64,000 nucleotides of DNA from Chromatiales bacterium (GCA_024234935.1 JACKNI010000004.1:124001-188000), one strand, 5' to 3'; positions 9,901-17,604 are shown, counted from the first letter of the stretch. The notes: generated from the letters alone by a model not told the origin. Program-made: numbers and translations.

Positions 9901-10292
9901 CCTCGGCAAGCCTGAACTACCAGTACGACCTGGCCGAGTACGACGACAATTTCGCGCCCTACGGGTTCAGGACCCTGGAGACGCACAGGTTCCCGTTCAA
10001 CGCCAGCTACTACGCAGCAAACGGCTTTTCATTTGGCCTGACCCCCACGTTCGTGCATCAGCGTGGAAAGTTCCAGGACTTCAACCCGCCATTTGATCTG
10101 AGTCGGGATGACGACGACTTCTGGGTGGTGGATGGCTATGTCCAGTATCGATTGCCGAATCGCTGGGGAGTCGTGCGTCTGGAGGGAGGCAATCTATTCG
10201 ATTCAAGTTTCAAGTTCCAGGACGTTGATCCTGAGAATCCACGGATCCTTCCGGAGCGACTGATACTTCTGAAGTTAACCGTGGCGATGTAG
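6969..10292 (+). CDS. FecR domain + TPR array + C-terminal outer-membrane beta-barrel fusion
   Basis: 1107 residues from ATG 6969, chosen because it directly begins a signal peptide (MVRIRVSLLAVLVL, cleavage near VWA-Q at ~25); an upstream start at 6924 would bury it. Residues ~35-180 form a FecR-like beta domain, with GIEGTEFFVGV, YEGRVKVEN and a preceding prohead-like segment. Residues ~235-560 are TPR-like helical pairs (repeated A..A....P motifs). Residues ~620-1107 alternate amphipathic strands, many starting or ending in aromatic residues, as in TonB-receptor or porin barrels, but no TonB plug is seen. FecR usually senses TonB receptors from the periplasm; here sensing, scaffold and barrel share one chain. 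It follows the CHASE2 cyclase (163-base gap), so it may be its envelope partner. Function is inferred. Confidence 0.82.
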   Translation: MVRIRVSLLAVLVLSASVLVNPVWAQTVASGSRQCEAWVARLISSQGSLNLRRSGLARVSQPGLNEPLCVGDVLEVGPFSRAALELPDQTVVSVDQDTIVTFAAPADDKRTWLDILRGAIHVISRDPRALRVITPFANAGIEGTEFFVGVGGDATTVIVYEGRVKVENSAGAATAASGESVLARAGSAPVLQQIVRPRDAVVWTLYYPPTGTGPLPDAAAAEPAVPSVDFYVGRAEQRLAVGQVSAAEADLTSALSLAPGSAEVLARQSVIVLTRDDTEAAARLADQAVAAAPDSAAARLAQSYVRQARFDLPGAISDLEAGVAAHPDNALLRARLAELWLASGEFGRSEAEAKAALAADPQLSLAHAVLGFVELSHIRPGAARDSFVEAIRLEPNAPLPRLGLGLAKIRDGELEAGRKDIEIAVILDPNNSLVRSYMGKAYFDEKRDKLAASQFDIAKGLDPNDPTPWFYDAIRRQTVNDPVGAILGVQKSVELNDNRAVYRSRLELDQDLAARSAALGKIERNLGFEELALREGWQSIALAPADYSGHRLLADNYSFLPRHEIARVNELLQSQILQPQNMTPIQPQLAEANLFVLDNAGPTAIAFNEFNPLFSRDRLAIQASAVVGNQGTWGGDSVLSGIEGPWSFSVGGFHFETDGFQENNDLTVDTGNAFVQFQQSVDTSFFMEIRSTHREEGDLVLRFEPADNSSLPRQDEDSSSVKLGARHNFSNRSTLLALFAYQTASPSDFSRTSDYVFGIDSDAYVGELQWLYRADRWSLVTGARYYGADQTNDLMFVYPIPDPPFEETYSSTTTTRPENFSTYAYLSVELTPTLVGTLGLASDNISGSVYDRDEISPKFGAIWRPTADTTVRVGAFQTLNSPMPTRDDIQPSLEPTAVGGFNQFFAGVEAERDRRYGLGVDQRFGEYLFAGAEVSKRKIDLPIAIQTPPPEPGFSVVTTRVDESNARAYLYWIPSPNTSASLNYQYDLAEYDDNFAPYGFRTLETHRFPFNASYYAANGFSFGLTPTFVHQRGKFQDFNPPFDLSRDDDDFWVVDGYVQYRLPNRWGVVRLEGGNLFDSSFKFQDVDPENPRILPERLILLKLTVAM

Positions 10293-10329
10293 TCGGGATA
10301 AATCACAGTTGCTTAAAAGGGAGAGTCCA

Positions 10330-10632
10330 ATGAGGACAATCAGAGTAGCGACCGCACTGGCCACCGGATCAACACTTCTCCTGCTCGGTACAGCAGGGTA
10401 TGCCGCCCATCCGAAGTGGAGCCTGACTTGTGACAGCGAAAACAAATGTGTTTATCTTTCCGACGGAAATGGCATGGCGGGAGGATATCCGGTTGCTGTG
10501 GACATCGATTCGCTGGAGATTTCGGTAAAGCCTGTAGGCGACGACAACAAGTGCGTCTGGCAGTGGAGGTTGATAGGCGGTGTGTGGAACTGGGTCTGCG
10601 TCCTGACGCCAGTTGCTCCGCCAGCGAAGTGA
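10330..10632 (+). CDS. Small secreted protein of unknown function
   Basis: 100 residues from ATG 10330, which has an AAGGGAGAG ribosome-binding site 5-8 bases upstream; an in-frame upstream start at 10309 lacks one. Signal peptide at ~1-24 (ending GYAA). The mature part is short and beta-rich with three Cys (TCDSENKC and NKCVWQW) and a C-terminal WRLIGGVWNWVC. No family recognised. It follows the FecR-TPR-barrel gene by 37 bases and precedes a strong terminator, so it is the last gene of that unit and probably an exported accessory to it. Confidence 0.7.
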   Translation: MRTIRVATALATGSTLLLLGTAGYAAHPKWSLTCDSENKCVYLSDGNGMAGGYPVAVDIDSLEISVKPVGDDNKCVWQWRLIGGVWNWVCVLTPVAPPAK

Positions 10633-10653
10633 CGTTGCCATTGTCGTACTGTA

Positions 10654-10686
10654 AGAGGGGTGGCGAGCCACCCCTCTCACCTTTTT
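10654..10686 (+). terminator. Intrinsic terminator after the cyclase/FecR unit
   Basis: A perfect 10-bp stem (AGAGGGGTGG at 10654-10663 pairing with CCACCCCTCT at 10668-10677) with a 4-base loop is followed by TCACCTTTTTAG. It lies 21 bases after the stop of the small secreted protein and before the convergent second Crp/Fnr gene. The stem and T-run fit a rho-independent terminator for plus-strand transcription. Confidence 0.85.
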
Positions 10687-10730
10687 AGCTCACTGCCCCA
10701 CAATTGCCGTAACCTCACGTTCTGCGCTGC

Positions 10731-11438
10731 TCACGCGTGTCCGCCGCCGTTGGCCGCGACCATCGCCAGCGCCTTGCGATCCGTTACGGTCACGCGACAT
10801 CGCGAGGTGGATATCCAGCCGCGGTTCTGCCATTCGCCCAGGTATTGATTGACCACCTGGCGTGAGACGAAAACGTACCTGGCAAGATCAGCCTGGGTGA
10901 TCTCGACTGCCTGCTCGGCGCCGTCCTGACCGTTGCCATGACGCCCGGCAAGTTCGAGGACGCGGTGCGCCAGGCGTGCCGGAACACTTCTGAGCGCGTA
11001 TTCGTCGGTGATCATCCGGGTGGCGATCCGTTCATGCTGGCAAAAAACATTGAGCAGGCTCAGCGCCAGGAGTGAATCGTTCGCCAGCAGCTGCAGGAAG
11101 TTGTCGCGACGGATTGCGAACACCTCGGCTTTGGGTGCGGCGCGCGCGCTGACGCATCGGGGGAGGCCGTCGATGACCGAGATCATGCCGAAAACCCGGC
11201 CGGAACCGTAGCTGCCCAGCAGGACTTCATCTAGAGCGGATGAGCGCGAGCTGATCTGTACCTGGCCGGCGATCACGCCATAGACCGCATCGGCCGGATC
11301 GCCGTGGGAGTAGATCGTTGCGCTGCCGCAGTAGCTGCGTCGCACCGCCACTCTTGCAATCCGGTCCAGGCCGCTGCTGTCGAGGTGTTGCAGCAGTTCG
11401 TTGTTCTTGAATATTGCCCGTGCTGTGTTCATCGGCAT
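10731..11438 (-). CDS. Crp/Fnr-family transcriptional regulator (second)
   Basis: Up to 235 residues: N-terminal beta-roll (~20-125) and C-terminal winged HTH (~165-225) with ADLARYVFVSRQVVNQYL. The nucleotide-binding cassette is altered: the Glu of GEIA in the paralogue at 3899 is Met here (FGMISVIDGLPRCVS). Binding of cAMP is therefore doubtful, and another ligand or a protein contact is possible. Two starts are 6 bases apart: ATG 11438 lies only 2 bases after GGGAG, while ATG 11432 has 8-base spacing and is preferred. It is convergent with the FecR/cyclase unit and divergent from 11731. Eight-base direct repeats lie about 60 bases upstream and could be its operator. Confidence 0.9.
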   Translation of the reverse strand: MPMNTARAIFKNNELLQHLDSSGLDRIARVAVRRSYCGSATIYSHGDPADAVYGVIAGQVQISSRSSALDEVLLGSYGSGRVFGMISVIDGLPRCVSARAAPKAEVFAIRRDNFLQLLANDSLLALSLLNVFCQHERIATRMITDEYALRSVPARLAHRVLELAGRHGNGQDGAEQAVEITQADLARYVFVSRQVVNQYLGEWQNRGWISTSRCRVTVTDRKALAMVAANGGGHA

Positions 11439-11496
11439 TGCTCCCGCGTCGCGTGACCCGTTGCGCCCGCCTGTGCAGCAGTGTTGTCCGGGTCAG

Positions 11497-11516
11497 TCAC
11501 CCGGTCTGTCACCCGG
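11497..11516. repeat. Tandem TCACCCGG direct repeat in a divergent promoter region
   Basis: TCACCCGG occurs at 11497-11504 and 11509-11516, 12 bases apart, immediately followed by TTGACA (11517-11522), a good -35 hexamer on the plus strand. No clear -10 is visible 17 bases further on. The repeats lie between the second Crp/Fnr gene (minus) and the small exported protein gene (plus), so they could be an operator for either. Binding factor unknown. Confidence 0.4.
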
Positions 11517-11730
11517 TTGACATAATTTCGGCGAAAGGCCGTCTCGCCTGTGTCGGTACGGCGACATTCGGCGCGAAAAAGTTCGCGTGAAAGCGTCTGC
11601 ATCGGGCTTCTTGGGCTGTTTTGTCTGTACCGCGACACACGAGTCAGCGATGAGGGCGCAGGCTCTGTGCTCAAGCCGGGTTGGAGGTCCGGCGTTTACA
11701 GACGCTCAAAAACTTCAGGGAGTTTCAGCC

Positions 11731-12135
11731 ATGAACAAGAAAATCATCAGGCTCATTGCCGTGACTTGCGCCGGACTGATTGCGGGATTGCCGGCGGCCC
11801 ATGCGGACAGCAACGACGGGCTGCTCGCATACTACCGGATGTTTCAGCTGGGCAATGACGACGCGCAGACGGTGATCCGCGGGAAAAAAACGAAGGCGTA
11901 CCGGGTCTGCGTCGAGGAAGGTCGCGGCGCTGTACCGCTCAGGGTGACCCACAGTGAAGGGGAAACCATCGTGGAGCCGGGCGACTGTCAGTTGATCGAA
12001 ACCAACAAGATAAAGATGACTGCCGCGGGCGAGCTGCCCGATGGCATGACGATGATCGGTCGCTTCAACAACAACAGCAGCGATGCGAAGAAATACCGCA
12101 CAAGCATCAGTGTCGCCAAGGCTGACCGCAAATAG
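11731..12135 (+). CDS. Small exported protein, unknown function
   Basis: 134 residues from ATG 11731. The start is set by AGGGAG 9 bases upstream and by the signal peptide MNKKIIRLIAVTCAGLIAG... ending AHA at ~25. The longer frame from 11587 is Cys-rich junk with no site. The mature domain (~26-134) looks like a small beta sandwich, with RVCVEEGRG...LRVTHSEG, EPGDCQLIE and a C-terminal KYRTSISVAKADRK. It contains two cysteines and is probably periplasmic. No named family recognised. It is divergent from the second Crp/Fnr regulator. Confidence 0.75.
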   Translation: MNKKIIRLIAVTCAGLIAGLPAAHADSNDGLLAYYRMFQLGNDDAQTVIRGKKTKAYRVCVEEGRGAVPLRVTHSEGETIVEPGDCQLIETNKIKMTAAGELPDGMTMIGRFNNNSSDAKKYRTSISVAKADRK

Positions 12136-12177
12136 GCGAGGCCTGCGCGCCTGGCCGTCTCTGATCAGGCCATGTGA

Positions 12178-12996
12178 TCAGAACCGCGTTTCAGGTGCCG
12201 CGTCGTCTACCGGAAAAGTCTTGCTGCCGCCGGTCGCCGGATCCCCAGCGGGTTCGGTGGCCGGCGCTGCAGCAGGTGCGGCGGCCGATGCGTCGCGCCA
12301 GTTGAGGCGCGGTGCCATGGTGGTCAGTATTGCCAGCAGGGGCTTTGCAGCTTCGGGCGTGGGCAGACTGGTGTCGCTGAAAATACGGCTGGTTGAGCCA
12401 TTTTCTTCGCTGCCGTACCACTCGGCGTTGTCTTTGCGGTCGATGGTGATCGCACCGCCATCGAGCGCAACGCCGAGAAACAGTCCGCGACTGCGGGCGT
12501 AGCTGTAGATTTCTGCCTTGAACTCGCCGTCAGTCATGGCGACTGCGGTGCGCCCGACCGGGCCGGCGGAGGCCGAGCTGCTGCCGCCGAGGGTGAACTT
12601 GCCGCTGGCAATGTTATCCACGCCCTGACGGTTCTTGAAAACCAGCACCAGGTCGGCGCCCTGGACGCCGGCCTGGAAACCGATGCCGAGATTGCCGAGC
12701 CGGATCAGGGCCGGATTGCTCCAGCTGCCGTCCTGATGTCGGACCATCAGCACGCCGCGGCCATAGCTGCCGCTGACAATGAGTCCGCCCTTGACGACGT
12801 TGGGAATCACCGCAACCGCATAGGCGCTGTTGAGGAGATTCGGCGGAATGGCCTGTTCGGGGATGCGCTGCAGGTCGTTGAGGATTTCGGTGGCGGCCTG
12901 CACGCGGTGCTCGATATCACCGATATCGGCAAATGCTGTACCGGCAGCGAGCGTGCCGAGCAACAGGGTGGCAATAATTCCGGCTGACTTGATCAT
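12178..12996 (-). CDS. SYLF (Ysc84)-domain lipid-binding exported protein
   Basis: 272 residues. Signal peptide (~1-23, ending AFA) then a SYLF/Ysc84 domain (~30-225): helix ATEILNDLQRIPEQAIPPNLL, the core AVAVIPNVVKGG and SGSYGRGVLMVR, GFQAGVQGADLVLVFKN and SRGLFLGVALDGG. The family binds phosphoinositides in eukaryotes; in bacteria it is an exported protein of poorly known role. The C-terminus (~225-272) is Ala/Pro-rich and low complexity. Start ATG 12996 is supported by the signal peptide. It is convergent with 11731 and divergent from the molybdenum hydroxylase operon. Confidence 0.9.
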   Translation of the reverse strand: MIKSAGIIATLLLGTLAAGTAFADIGDIEHRVQAATEILNDLQRIPEQAIPPNLLNSAYAVAVIPNVVKGGLIVSGSYGRGVLMVRHQDGSWSNPALIRLGNLGIGFQAGVQGADLVLVFKNRQGVDNIASGKFTLGGSSSASAGPVGRTAVAMTDGEFKAEIYSYARSRGLFLGVALDGGAITIDRKDNAEWYGSEENGSTSRIFSDTSLPTPEAAKPLLAILTTMAPRLNWRDASAAAPAAAPATEPAGDPATGGSKTFPVDDAAPETRF

Positions 12997-13119
12997 GATG
13001 CGTCCTGCAGGTGGTTATGGCTAATCTAACGCCGATGCACGCATCAAGTACACTCTTTTGCTGAACTCAGGCCGAACGATTGCTGTGTAGGCCAGCATTT
13101 GCCATGAAGGAGAATCCGG

Positions 13120-14115
13120 GTGCAGCTGCCACCGTTTGAATATCACCGGCCGGCCAGCCTCGATGAGGCGCTGGCCAGACTCAGTGCCGCCGGTGACGGC
13201 GCGGCTGTGCTGGGCGGCGGCACTGATCTGCTCATCAACCTTAAACTGCGTCTGGAACGCCCGCGGGCGCTCGTCAGCGTGCGCGACCTGCCGGAGCTGG
13301 CGGGCGTGAGCCTCGATGCGTCCGGCACGCTGCGCATCGGTGCCGGTGAACGGCTGACAGATCTCGCCGGACATCCGCTGATCGTCGTGCGCTATCCGGG
13401 TCTCGCCCAGGCGATCCGGGCCGTGGGTTCGCAGCATGTGCGCAACATGGGCACGCTGGGCGGCAACCTGTGTCTGCCGACGCGCTGCTGGTACACCAAC
13501 CAGAGTGAGAACTGGCGCGGTTCGCAGCAGCCCTGCTGGAAGACAGACGGGCAGGTTTGCCATGTCATCAAGACGGCGCCGAACTGTCGTGCCATACACA
13601 GCGCCGACTCGGTGCCGGCGCTGATGACCCTGGATGCCCGCGTGCTGTTGCGCAGTAGCACGGGCGAACGCGAGCTGCTGCTCGCTGATTTTTACCGTGA
13701 TGATGGCATCGAGAACAACGTGCTGGCACCGGGCGAACTGATCACTGCGGTGCTGGTGCCACCCGCCCGTGTGCGTTCCGCGTTCGTCAAGGCGGCTGCG
13801 CGTACCGGGCTCGATTATGGCTACGCGACGCTGGCCGGTGCGTTGACCGGCAGCAACCGTGCGCCGAAGTCGCTGCTGCTGGTGGCGGGGTCGGTTGGTA
13901 CCATGCCGCTGGTGCTGCACAAGTCGGCACAGATCATTCTGGCTGAGGGACTGAGCGAAGCCAGCATCGAAGCGGCCGCCGATGCAGCGCGCGACGATCT
14001 GGGCGAGGTCACCAATCTCTTCACGCCGCCGGGTTACAAGAAACGTCTGGTGCGCGGCCTCGTGCGGCGGGTGCTCAATGAACTGCGCCGGCAGAAATTG
14101 CCGGCGGCCGGCTGA
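13120..14115 (+). CDS. hcrB-like: Molybdenum hydroxylase FAD subunit, 4-hydroxybenzoyl-CoA reductase beta-like
   Basis: 331 residues from GTG 13120, with AAGGAG 7 bases upstream. FAD-binding (CO dehydrogenase flavoprotein/CutM) motifs are AAVLGGGTDLL (~30-40) and GTLGGNLC (~111-118). Unlike ordinary xanthine-dehydrogenase FAD subunits it carries an insertion (~118-156) with Cys at 118, 123, about 139, 147 and 156. In 4-hydroxybenzoyl-CoA reductase this insertion holds an extra [4Fe-4S] cluster used for low-potential electrons. First gene of a B-C-A operon. By homology the enzyme removes a phenolic hydroxyl from 4-hydroxybenzoyl-CoA to give benzoyl-CoA. No benzoate or CoA-ligase gene is in the window, so a different aromatic substrate is possible. 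Confidence 0.85.
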   Translation: MQLPPFEYHRPASLDEALARLSAAGDGAAVLGGGTDLLINLKLRLERPRALVSVRDLPELAGVSLDASGTLRIGAGERLTDLAGHPLIVVRYPGLAQAIRAVGSQHVRNMGTLGGNLCLPTRCWYTNQSENWRGSQQPCWKTDGQVCHVIKTAPNCRAIHSADSVPALMTLDARVLLRSSTGERELLLADFYRDDGIENNVLAPGELITAVLVPPARVRSAFVKAAARTGLDYGYATLAGALTGSNRAPKSLLLVAGSVGTMPLVLHKSAQIILAEGLSEASIEAAADAARDDLGEVTNLFTPPGYKKRLVRGLVRRVLNELRRQKLPAAG

Positions 14116-14127
14116 GGGGACAGGCAG

Positions 14128-14634
14128 ATGACCCGACAACTGATTACCCTCATCGTCAATGGCGACCGCTACCAGGTGCCGGTGGCGCCGCACGAAACCC
14201 TGCTTGATGTGATTCGCGACCGGGTTGCGCTGACCGGTACCAAGCGTGGCTGCACCAGCGGTGCCTGCGGGGTTTGCACGGTTCAGGGCGACGATGGCCG
14301 GGCCGTGCTGTCCTGCCTCGCGCTCGCCATCGAATGGGATAACCGTACCCTGACGACCATCGAGGGCGTTGCCGGTGGTGATGAGCTGCATCCGGTACAA
14401 AAGGCATTTCTGGAGTACGGCGCCGTGCAGTGCGGTGCCTGTACGCCGGGCCTGATCATGACGGCGAAGGCGCTGCTCGATGAAAACCCGGATCCGGACG
14501 AGGAGGCCATCAACGAGGCGCTTGCCGGCGCGCTCTGCCGCTGCACCGGGCACATCAAGGTGAAGATCGCGGTGCGCGAGGCCATCAAGGCCATGGCTGC
14601 CGATGAGGCACCGGAGGACGATCATGGCGTCTAG
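14128..14634 (+). CDS. hcrC-like: Molybdenum hydroxylase [2Fe-2S] small subunit
   Basis: 168 residues. The N-terminal plant-type ferredoxin domain has GCTSGACGVCTV and a fourth Cys in LSCLALA. The C-terminal four-helix domain carries the second [2Fe-2S] site, QCGACTPGLIM and CRCTGH. Length and motif order match CoxS/HcrC-type subunits. It starts 12 bases after the FAD subunit gene and its last 11 bases overlap the start of the large subunit, so all three are translated together. It passes electrons between the molybdenum centre and FAD/[4Fe-4S]. Confidence 0.93.
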   Translation: MTRQLITLIVNGDRYQVPVAPHETLLDVIRDRVALTGTKRGCTSGACGVCTVQGDDGRAVLSCLALAIEWDNRTLTTIEGVAGGDELHPVQKAFLEYGAVQCGACTPGLIMTAKALLDENPDPDEEAINEALAGALCRCTGHIKVKIAVREAIKAMAADEAPEDDHGV

Positions 14635-16873
14635 AAAAGCGGATTTTTCGGTCGTCGGGCACGACCAGCCCCGGCTGGACGGTGCGCACAAGCTCACCGG
14701 TCGCTCGCTGTTTACGGACGACGTGGTCCTGCCGGGGATGCTGCACGCAAAGATCGTGCGCAGCCCGTTTGCCCGTGCGCGGATCCTGAGCATCGATACC
14801 TCCGCGGCCCTGGCCCTGCCGGGCGTCAAGGCGGTGATCACCCATGCCGATGCGCCGAAGCTCTACGTCGGCATCGAGCAGCCGCTGTTCCGTCAGGAGA
14901 TCGTCAATTACATCGGCGATGAAGTCGCCGCCGTTGCGGCGCTCGACGAAGCCACTGCCGCAGAAGCCGCGGCGCTCATCAAGGTGGAATACGAACCCCT
15001 GCCGGCACTGTTCAATATCCAGGATGCGCGGAAGCCCGACGCATTCCTGATCCATGCCAAGGCGAAGGGCAATATCGCCTGGCAGCAGTCGCAGGACCTC
15101 GGCGATGTCGAGCCGGGTTTTGCGAACTCGGCACATGTGCGCACCGACCAGTACACGACCCATGCCTCGCACAACTGTTATGCGGAGTTCCATGTGGCCA
15201 TCGCCGACTGGTCGCTGCCCGACAAGCTTTCGATGTACACGCCGACCCAGACCGCGATCCTGTTCCAGAAGAGCCTGGCTGGCGCGCTGCGCCTGAGTGA
15301 TGGCCAGGTGCGCATCATGAGCCTGAACACGGGTGGCGGATTTACCGGCCGCACTTCGGTGCGCCCCCATCACTATGTCGCTGCCGTGCTTTCGCGCAAG
15401 ACCGGCCGGCCGGTAAAGATCCGCGCCACGGCAGACGAAGAGTTCATTGCCTGTCGTGCGGGCGGCGAAGTGAAATACACCTTCCGCACCGGTGTGTCGG
15501 AAACCGGGCAGATCAAGGCTTTTGAAGCCGACATCAGTTTCGATACCGGTGCCTACGTCGAATCGCAGATGATCGTGCTGACGCTGACCAGCTCGTACAT
15601 CCACTCGCTGTACAAGATCGAAGCCGCCCGCTACAGCGGCCGGCTGGTGCATACCAACAACATCCCGTACTACTTCCATCATGGTGGCGGACTGGCACAG
15701 ATGGCCTTTGGCCTCGGTCAGCACATGGATGCGCTGGCGCGCGAGCTGGGCATGGATCCCATCGCCTTCCATCTGCTCAATGGTGTGACCAAGGGCTACA
15801 CCAGCATGACCGGCACTTTTTTCGGCAGCTGCGGCCTGGCCGAGTGCATCACGAAGACCGCGAAGCAGGCCGGATGGAAGCGCAAGTACGGCAAGCTGCC
15901 GCCGCTGAAGGGTATCGGCATCGGCGTCGGTGCGATGGCCTCGGGCGCGAAAGGCGTGTTCAAGCACGATACCTCGGCGGCCTTCATCAAGATCGTCGAT
16001 GACGGCACGATGTCGCTGTTCGTCGGTCTGCCCGACATGGGCCAGAGTTCGCACACCGCGATGGCGATGATCGCTGCCGAAGTGCTTGGCGCACAGGCAT
16101 CAGACATCACCGTGATTTCCGGCGATACCGACATCGTGCCGCTGGATGTGGGTGCACTGATCCAGCGCGGTACCTTCAATACGGGTAATGCGGTGAAAGC
16201 CGCTGCACTCGATGCGCGCAAGCAGCTCGAGGTGCTTGCTGCCGCGCGCCTGGGTGTGAAGCCCTCGCAGCTGGTTTTTCGCGACCGGCAGGTTTACCCG
16301 AAGGGGCAGCCGGAGAAGGCGATTCCGCTGAAAAAGATCGTCTATGACACCCTGCACAGCCGCGAAGGCCGCTTCGTGATGGGCCGTGGTTTCTACAACT
16401 CGCCGAAGGAAAGCGGCACGATGGCCTACTCCTTCGGTGCGCAGATTGCCGAGGTGACCATCGATCCGGATACCGGTTTTGTCACCGTCGATCGCATCGT
16501 CGCCTCGCACGATGTGGGCAGGGCGATCAATCCGCGCATCGTCGAGGGCCAGATCGACGGCCAGGTCTTCAGCGGCCTGTCACAGGTGCTCTACGAAGAG
16601 ACCCTGCTGGAAGACGGGCAGGTGATGAATCCCTCGCGGCTCGATTACCGCCTGCCGCGCTCATACGAGATGCCGAAGGTCGAGCACATCATCGTCGAGA
16701 GCATCGATCCCTTCGGGCCTTTCGGCGCAAAGGAAGTTGGCGAGGGGCCGATCGTCTGCACCTTGCCGGCGGTGGCTAATGCAGTCGCCAATGCACTCGG
16801 TGAACCGGTCAACGAGATGCCGATCACGCCGTGGAAGATCCTGCAGATACTCGGCCGGCGGGCGAAAGGCTGA
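14624..16873 (+). CDS. hcrA-like: Molybdenum hydroxylase large (Mo-binding) subunit, HcrA-like
   Basis: 749 residues from ATG 14624, selected over an upstream in-frame start by a GGAGG 6 bases upstream. Xanthine-dehydrogenase-family a/b hammerhead (~15-125) and molybdopterin-binding domains follow. Seen are LNTGGGFTGRTS (pterin-binding GGGFG-like loop), PDMGQSSHTAMA and the C-terminal GPFGAKEVGEG with the conserved catalytic Glu. Length is normal for the family. Gene order FAD-[2Fe-2S]-Mo differs from the A-B-C order known for Thauera hcr. No MobA/XdhC-type maturation gene is adjacent. The family is sure; the substrate (4-hydroxybenzoyl-CoA) rests on the partner's cysteine insertion. Confidence 0.9.
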   Translation: MASRKADFSVVGHDQPRLDGAHKLTGRSLFTDDVVLPGMLHAKIVRSPFARARILSIDTSAALALPGVKAVITHADAPKLYVGIEQPLFRQEIVNYIGDEVAAVAALDEATAAEAAALIKVEYEPLPALFNIQDARKPDAFLIHAKAKGNIAWQQSQDLGDVEPGFANSAHVRTDQYTTHASHNCYAEFHVAIADWSLPDKLSMYTPTQTAILFQKSLAGALRLSDGQVRIMSLNTGGGFTGRTSVRPHHYVAAVLSRKTGRPVKIRATADEEFIACRAGGEVKYTFRTGVSETGQIKAFEADISFDTGAYVESQMIVLTLTSSYIHSLYKIEAARYSGRLVHTNNIPYYFHHGGGLAQMAFGLGQHMDALARELGMDPIAFHLLNGVTKGYTSMTGTFFGSCGLAECITKTAKQAGWKRKYGKLPPLKGIGIGVGAMASGAKGVFKHDTSAAFIKIVDDGTMSLFVGLPDMGQSSHTAMAMIAAEVLGAQASDITVISGDTDIVPLDVGALIQRGTFNTGNAVKAAALDARKQLEVLAAARLGVKPSQLVFRDRQVYPKGQPEKAIPLKKIVYDTLHSREGRFVMGRGFYNSPKESGTMAYSFGAQIAEVTIDPDTGFVTVDRIVASHDVGRAINPRIVEGQIDGQVFSGLSQVLYEETLLEDGQVMNPSRLDYRLPRSYEMPKVEHIIVESIDPFGPFGAKEVGEGPIVCTLPAVANAVANALGEPVNEMPITPWKILQILGRRAKG

Positions 16874-16898
16874 GTCCGGGTCCGGAGTCTGGCCTCGC

Positions 16899-17534
16899 TC
16901 AGCCGGTGGCGCGGCTCTGCATCTCCTGGACTTCCTTGCTGCTGGAGGCAGACAGGTCCAGGTCGATCAGCAGCCCGTCGGTGATGTTGTAGATCCACCC
17001 GTGCACGGTTACCTGCTGGCCGCTGGCCCAGGCGTCGCGCAGCACATTGGTCCGGCACACGTTCGCCACCTGCTCGATGACGTTGAGTTCGCTCAGGCGA
17101 TCGAGGCGGGCTTCATCGTTGCTGAATTCGTCCAGCGCGGCACGGTGCTTGATGGCGACGTCCTGCACATGGCGCAGCCAGTTGTCGACGAGGCCGAGGT
17201 GCTGGTCCTCGTAAGCGGCGCGCACGCCACCGCAACCGTAATGTCCGCAGACGATGATGTGCCTGATCTTGAGTATTTCCACGGCAAACTGGATTACCGA
17301 CAGACAGTTGAGGTCGGCATGTGCGACCACATTGGCGACGTTGCGATGGACAAAGACCTCGCCGGGCATCAGGCCGGTGACCTGGTTGGCAGGGACGCGG
17401 CTGTCAGAGCAGCCGATCCACAGGTATTCGGGGTTCTGCTGTTCCGCCAGCTGGGCAAAAAACTGCGGATCCTCCCGGCGAACAGATGCGACCCAGTCGC
17501 GGTTTTGTTTGAACAGCTTGTCGAGAGTGCGCAT
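16899..17534 (-). CDS. can: Beta-class carbonic anhydrase
   Basis: 211 residues from ATG 17534 (MRTLDKLF); the open frame extends further upstream but that part has no domain. Zinc ligands are in CSDSR (Cys, Asp) and CGHYGCGG (His, Cys). VPANQVTGLMPGEVFVHRN and the C-terminal VHGWIYNITDGLL are typical of the Can/CynT group. It interconverts CO2 and bicarbonate in the cytoplasm. It is convergent with the hydroxylase operon (25-base gap) and divergent from the PepSY gene. No strong Shine-Dalgarno is visible. Confidence 0.95.
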   Translation of the reverse strand: MRTLDKLFKQNRDWVASVRREDPQFFAQLAEQQNPEYLWIGCSDSRVPANQVTGLMPGEVFVHRNVANVVAHADLNCLSVIQFAVEILKIRHIIVCGHYGCGGVRAAYEDQHLGLVDNWLRHVQDVAIKHRAALDEFSNDEARLDRLSELNVIEQVANVCRTNVLRDAWASGQQVTVHGWIYNITDGLLIDLDLSASSSKEVQEMQSRATG

Positions 17535-17604
17535 GGCTGGTCTGCTGATGGAGAGCCGGCGGCAAGGTTGCCTGATCGACCGGCGCATTGCCAGTCCGCG
17601 GAAA

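Noticed and set aside
13021..14841. A 606-codon open frame on the minus strand under the molybdenum hydroxylase genes
   Set aside because: The plus-strand genes have clear family motifs and ribosome-binding sites; the opposite frame is a high-GC shadow without domains.
14585..16054. A 489-codon minus-strand frame inside the large hydroxylase subunit
   Set aside because: Antisense shadow; no domain.
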